A stretch of DNA of 64,000 nt. It comes from Nymphaea colorata. Taxonomy: Eukaryota; Streptophyta; Magnoliopsida; Nymphaeales; Nymphaeaceae. The position numbers and the translations under genes were made by a program. Positions 60,251-64,000 of the stretch are shown here, one piece after another. Where the stretch lies: positions 16,208,578-16,272,577 of the forward strand of contig NC_045149.1 of NCBI RefSeq assembly GCF_008831285.2, in the 5' to 3' direction. Positions within the stretch are counted from its first letter, which is position 1. Every line of letters begins with the position of its first letter. The notes beneath the pieces were generated by a model. It saw only the letters and a program-made list of their open reading frames with translations. It made no database searches and was not told where the DNA came from.

Positions 60251-61782
60251 ATACTAAATTATCAGTATGCTGATAAAATAAAGAGTTGCACGGAGGAATA
60301 TTCAGACTATGATATGAATATGTGTCCTATCATTGGCTACTCTTTAAGGGTGAAACTGTCCTCTTTCTGATATGTTATGTATCTGATGGTACCGTCGGTA
60401 TATATGTACAAATCTCCTACTAGATGAAGTATCATCCTAATTGTTGTATTAATATAAAATTGCATCTACTATAGGTATGTATTTGGTTCACTTCTTATCA
60501 CTCACCTAGTTTTTGAGAATGGTGTCATGTTTAATATTTTGGAAAACTTTGGTGGTCATGTATAAGCCTGGGCATCGGGCCGGCCCGGCCCGATAAGGAG
60601 TGAGGCTCAGGCTGGCCTGACACCCGAAACTTAGGCTCGGGCCCGGTCCGACACCTAAAACCCAAGCTCGAGCCCGACCCGATTAAGTTAAAAAATATAT
60701 ACTTTTAATATAAAATAAAATATAAATATAATTAATCGTAATACAATATTATAATTATATAAAATAAAATGTGTATTAAAAAAAATTATCGGGCCGAACT
60801 AGGCTCAGTAAGGCCCACTTGAGCCGGCTCGATAACTTATCAGACCGACCTGGTTTCTTTTATTCAAGCCTGAGCCCGGGCCTGAGTCGGGCCGGGTACC
60901 CGACCTGACATCTAGTCTTAGTCATGTAGACTGGGTGCTTGATTTGTGCTTAAGGTCATTATAGTTAGTGTAGAGCCATGTACAACACTTGAACCTGAGG
61001 TTTAAAATGTGAGGTTGTAACACCCCATTGAAAAGTTTATTCGTGTGTCCAAGATTGTGAAAAATCTTGGGGACTTATAAGACGGTTGGCCAAGAGATTT
61101 GTCCTGGTTCTTAGTCCTTTTAAGGCTGGAACAGAAGCTGCTAAGGGGCAGTTTGTGATCCGCTGAAGTCTCACAAGCTGACATGTTTGCCCTAAAGAAG
61201 GGAAAAGGTGGGGGGAGAGAGAATCATTACACCCAATTGAAAAGTTTGGTTCAATAGATAAGATTGTGAAGAATCTTGGCGGACTTATAAGGGGTTGGTC
61301 AAGAGGTAGTTTGTCCTTCATCATAGCCTTTTTGAGATTGACACCAAAGCTGTGGCGGGACAGGTTGGGATCCATTAAGCCAAGAGCCCGGACTTGGTGT
61401 GGGAGTAGGCCGAGTTGTTACAGAGGATGTGTATTCCTTGAAAGAGACAGTTATACCATTCCAAGTATGGAAATGGCTAGAGAACAATTAAATACTTAAA
61501 TATATTAAGAAAATAATGGCTGCATATATCCGAGTCCCATTCTTCATATGTCTTGGTTTATAGCCCCATGTCCCATGAAGGTTAGGACCCCATCCTCTGA
61601 GTTTTGGGCAATCACATCCTTTCTTCCCAAGCTTAATCAACAATCTTCTTCTTTGTACCTTTTTTGTGACTACTATTACAATATACAGGTCCTTGGTAAG
61701 ATCTGGTCAGTTGCTCTAAAGCATCACTTTCGTATGCCTCCATATTACACTCTGGTCCTGCGTTCTCTGGCTTCTCTGGAAG
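47861..61782 (+). CDS. ABC1K (UbiB/ADCK-type) atypical kinase, 5' 12 exons, 3' end outside window
   Basis: Exons: 47861-48134, 48273-48460, 48584-48770, 48858-48910, 50352-50495, 53267-53371, 57091-57216, 58381-58572, 59544-59650, 59805-59967, 60083-60148, 61689-61782. All introns are GT-AG and phases agree; 566 codons are present. UbiB signatures in order: KVGQ (216-219), Ala-rich loop VAAASFGQ (275-282), VAVK Lys297, ELDYNTEA (345-352), HADPHAGN (442-449), DFG (462-464). The family is thought to bind nucleotide atypically and to act in prenylquinone, lipid or redox homeostasis in plastids or mitochondria. The first in-frame ATG gives MAAFLSVSALTAMAKERK, a possible short targeting sequence. 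Homologues run about 200 or more residues beyond LRSLASLEG, so the gene continues past 64000. The wording best fits the plant ABC1K2/ABC1K6 group, but I do not assign a paralogue. Confidence 0.95.
49955..50149 (+). repeat. Short LTR (TRIM-like), copy e
   Basis: 195 bp, TGTAACACCCAAAAG to GGTTGTTACA, followed by TGGTGTCAAAGCC, a mutated primer site, then TTTCAACACAGAGACCGGGG as after copies a and d. It lies in ABC1K intron 4. Confidence 0.8.
50611..50670 (+). repeat. Perfect 30-bp tandem duplication
   Basis: ATGGTGTGCCTTATTTAGCG plus GAAATCACAT occurs twice in a row (50611-50640, 50641-50670) with no mismatch, in ABC1K intron 5. This is either a recent slippage or repair event or an assembly effect. 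Confidence 0.97.
50740..51045 (+). repeat. Imperfect ~180-bp tandem repeat in ABC1K intron 5
   Basis: GGCCATAGTGTACCAAAA...TTCTTATGTTGGGAAAACATGAA...GGCAACCATG at about 50752-50850 recurs, diverged, as GGCCATAATCTACCAAAA...TTCTTATGTTGGGGAAACATGAA...GCAACCATG at about 50930-51020. Confidence 0.75.
54135..54440. repeat. A-rich/T-rich fold-back repeat in ABC1K intron 6
   Basis: The A-rich half (GAAAAAAATGCCAAAAAAACG, GGGAAAAACGAG) is followed by a T-rich half (TGCGTTTTTCAG, CACGTGTTTTTC). It resembles the repeat at 3985-4240 in composition and in words such as AAAATGCCAAAA and CACGTTTTT. Confidence 0.45.
59096..59262. repeat. Large palindrome with microsatellite centre
   Basis: The left arm TTTGACATGAATGTGTTATTTTG, split here as TTTGACATGAATG and TTATTTTGTTTGTTTG (59096-59126), is mirrored on the right by CAAACAAACAAAATAA and CATTCATGTCAAA (59235-59262). 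Inner runs also pair: CTTTTTGTGTGTG with CACACACAAAAAG. The centre is (AT)n with a (GA)n insert. It could fold into a hairpin of about 60 bp arms. It lies in ABC1K intron 8. Confidence 0.88.
60210..60245 (+). repeat. (TC)n microsatellite
   Basis: About 18 TC units in ABC1K intron 11, 62 bp after exon 11. Confidence 0.95.
60555..60910. mobile_element. MITE-like element with GC-rich inverted ends
   Basis: The left end (CTGGGCATCGGGCCGGCCCGG) and the complement of the right end (CTAGATGTCAGGTCGGGTACC, then CGGCCCGA) are imperfect inverted copies rich in GGGCC/GGCCC. The core (60680-60790) is almost pure AT. No coding capacity. This plan, with CTAGATGTCAGGTCGGGT-type ends, is common among non-autonomous plant DNA transposons. 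The target duplication was not resolved. Confidence 0.7.
61016..61180 (+). repeat. Short LTR (TRIM-like), copy f, 3' end lost
   Basis: TGTAACACCCCATTG start, then AATCTTGGGGACTTATAAG and GAAGCTGCTAAGGGGCAG. The usual GGAGCCCAAGCC...TTGTTACA end is missing. It lies in ABC1K intron 11. Confidence 0.7.
61225..61422 (+). repeat. Short LTR (TRIM-like), copy g
   Basis: From ATTACACCCAATTG to GAGTTGTTACA, with AATCTTGGCGGACTTATAAGG and GAGCCCGGACTTGGTGTGGG. It stands about 45 bp from copy f, so f and g may be two LTRs of one tiny element. Confidence 0.75.
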
Positions 61783-62366
61783 GTATGTGACCATTCATTG
61801 CTATAAGCGTGTCATGTGTACTTTCTTTGTGCAGATCAATGTAATATGGTTATAAACTTGCAAATGATTTTGTTTAAAAACTTGCGTTGGAGCTATGGTT
61901 ATTTCTGATTTAATGTTATGGCATCTAGCATGTTCATGATCGAAGACAGTCAATTGAATCGAAATTCAGGACTTTTTTAGGTAGCAGCTGGACATTATAT
62001 AACTACCTAGATGTTTCTCTGCAGATTTTGTGCACTTGAGTGCCAAAATCTCATGTGAACATTCTGCATAAGGATGATAAACTAATTGTGCATCAAGTTT
62101 GGGTGGAGATTAAAGATAAATTATAAATGGATGCCTAATACAGATGACTGCTTCGTTGAAGTTGAGATCAGGTTGCCACACGTATGTGTCAACCAACAAG
62201 TTGGATGACACATTTGTGATGGCATGAACTTTTAAATGCAAGTGGTCATATTCATTGTCCTTCTCCTGATATTAAATGAATTATTTCTAGCTGTATTTTG
62301 TTATCTCTTTTGCATTTTAACCTGTGGTACACATGTGATGCAGTGGGTAACAGGACTGCTCCTCTA

Positions 62367-64000
62367 ACCCACAATCAACATCTGAACTAAACTACGGAAA
62401 TCAAGAGAACATGGAATGAAACGAAAGTAGCTGTAGGAAAGAGAAACTCAAAGAGATTAGGGTTTCGTTAGAGTCAAAACTAATTACAAATGAGGCTCTA
62501 AACATCTTTATATAGCCTCAAACAGACCCCTGGATTCCAAATAAAATAATAATAACTACATACCCAAACGCTCTTGTTGCTTTGCTCCTGCGTCATACTC
62601 CTCGGGTTGGGAAAGAATCGTCCTCGACAAACCAAATCTCATCTTCAAAGATATACCGGTAGAAGGCAATGCTGGGTTTGGGCTACAGAAACAGATTTAA
62701 CAAGGATTCAAGTTTGGAATTGAGTCTGTGTTTGGGACCATGTTTAGGTTTATTTAGACTCAAGTAAAGAGACAAATAGGTTTAGATTTAGGTTTAGCAT
62801 GGAAATCAGGCTTAGGGTAAACAAGTTGGTTTGAGCTTGGAACCGGTTCGTGAACGGGAAGAATCGGCCAGGAATCAGACGTATCGGCTCGTCTCGAGTC
62901 TGAAATTGGTTTGAACCGGTTTTCTGAACCTCCTGGATCTTTGATTGGGTCTTGGATCCACAACTTGGGACCATACCCAAGGGCACTGTCGAGCTCGACT
63001 GCTCGAGGTCGGGCAAAACGCCCCACTCTGCCCGCCGCCAGGTACTTGAGGATGCTGAAGGAGTGCCTGACCGGCGGCACGAGTGCCGCCGCCGGGCAGG
63101 CCGCTCGAGGCCGGCGGTGAACTGGTTCCCACAAACAGGCGGCGGGGCTTCTTCCCTCGTTTTGGGTGGTAACCTTACTGCCTCCACCGTTTGACGCCTC
63201 TGGGTCGCCGGAGACAAGTGGCAGCGCCCGCCAACCCGAAGTCGCCGGAGGGGAGGAGAACCAGCGGACGATCCGGCGGACATGCCTGTTCCTTTGAAGA
63301 AAAGCTGTCGCCGCGGCCAAAAAATGCCCCGTCCAACCTCCGTTCGCCTGAAAATGGGCTGTCTGAGCTCCTGCCTCCGACTGCCTCCAATGTGTCCGGC
63401 GACAACTGTACGTACTACGTACAACAGCTGATGACCCACGATGGTGGGCGATTCCATCGCCGCGCGTCCAACACTCGCCCAAGTCGCCTATTCGACTCCA
63501 ACTGGTGGCAACGGCAAGGGTTCTCCGGGGGACTTCTTCAAAATAGCTGGAGGCATTCCCATTGTCACGGTATATCCGTCATTTGGTTCTGGTTCCTGTC
63601 CCAAACCGCTACCGTTGGCTACAGGGTCCATCGGTGCCTCCATCGCTGGCGTTTGAGGGATGTTCTGGTCCTCTGGTTCTAGTTTCATTGACGGGTTATC
63701 TTGAATGTGCAACATCTGTGCTTTTATGGAATCCAGCCTTTAAGCGCATTCAAGGTCTGCACTCATCCATTCTTCCATCCTTTTCGAGCATTCAGCGAGG
63801 GCTTCGTTCATCCGTTGCATATCCTCTTGCAGGTTTATCATCATAATCAGCAGTTGTAACATCCTAGGGTTTTGCTTACCTGCATGTACATTTGCCTTCT
63901 GGGCTGCTTCTAGCATAACAAGATCGTTCCTCAAGTCCTCACCCACCCACAATCAACGTCTGAATTAAACTAAGGAAATCAAGAGAACATGGAATGAAAC
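62367..64000 (-). mobile_element. Probable LTR-type element cut by the window edge
   Basis: 56 bp at 62367-62422 recur at 63945-64000 with three mismatches (ACCCACAATCAAC...GGAATGAAAC), the second copy running off the window. On the minus strand the left copy continues into a region with a TATA-like CTATATAAAG (RC of about 62510-62519). A frame ending IFEDEIWFVEDDSFP (about 62600-62645) resembles the acidic tail of gypsy polyproteins. 63952-63488 (minus) encodes a short alpha-helical gag-like sequence (NLQEDMQRMNEALAECSKRMEEW) with one stop. 62990-63400 is GC-rich. No RT or integrase, so it may be non-autonomous. Boundaries, clade and even orientation are provisional. It would sit in an ABC1K intron or downstream of the gene. 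Confidence 0.45.

Noticed and set aside
1-64000. tRNA or rRNA genes
   Set aside because: No cloverleaf with A/B boxes or rRNA stretch was recognised. The tRNA-like words seen are 12-base retrotransposon primer-binding sites.

Overview
This window is nuclear DNA from a flowering plant. The three genes have plant-type GT-AG introns and belong to plant families: a LOG2/LUL RING E3 ligase, a GRIK/SnAK kinase and an ABC1K atypical kinase. Intergenic space and introns are filled with plant LTR retrotransposons primed from initiator tRNA-Met, small LTR (TRIM-like) elements and MITE-like repeats. Introns of up to about 9.5 kb suggest a lineage with large, TE-rich introns. The species cannot be fixed from the sequence alone, and nothing here looks bacterial, viral or organellar.

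Layout. 1-1439: downstream flank, no recognised gene. 1440-6401 (-): complete three-exon LUL/LOG2-like ligase (387 aa). 6402-6904: what remains of its 5' flank, cut by a 10.7-kb chromovirus (6910-17618, -) with long LTRs, target-site duplication CATGG and a single gag-pol frame broken by stops. 17624-22642: AT-rich DNA with a very decayed Ty3/gypsy relic and a GC-rich patch. 22643-38338 (-): complete 11-exon GRIK-type kinase (417 aa). Its ninth intron carries an almost full-length 4.7-kb chromovirus (23310-28044, +; TSD TTGAT), a hAT relic and GC-rich DNA. 38339-47860: intergenic space between the divergent GRIK and ABC1K genes, with microsatellites, a 1.09-kb tandem duplication and a gypsy relic. 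47861-61782 (+): first 12 exons (566 codons) of an ABC1K gene whose 3' end lies beyond the window. 61783-64000: intron or downstream sequence with a repeat-bounded element cut by the window edge.

The three genes are not an operon and I see no shared pathway. From family knowledge, the ligase is linked to amino-acid export and ABA signalling, GRIK phosphorylates the SnRK1 activation loop (energy sensing), and ABC1K proteins act in plastid or mitochondrial prenylquinone and lipid metabolism. The real interest is the transposon landscape: how GRIK tolerates a multi-kilobase insertion between exons 9 and 10, the GC-AG intron just after it, a recurring short-LTR family in both genes, and a tandem LTR-like unit with an alternating CG-rich core. 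I found no convincing new biological system. I give exon boundaries where splice dinucleotides, reading phase and protein-family continuity all agree.
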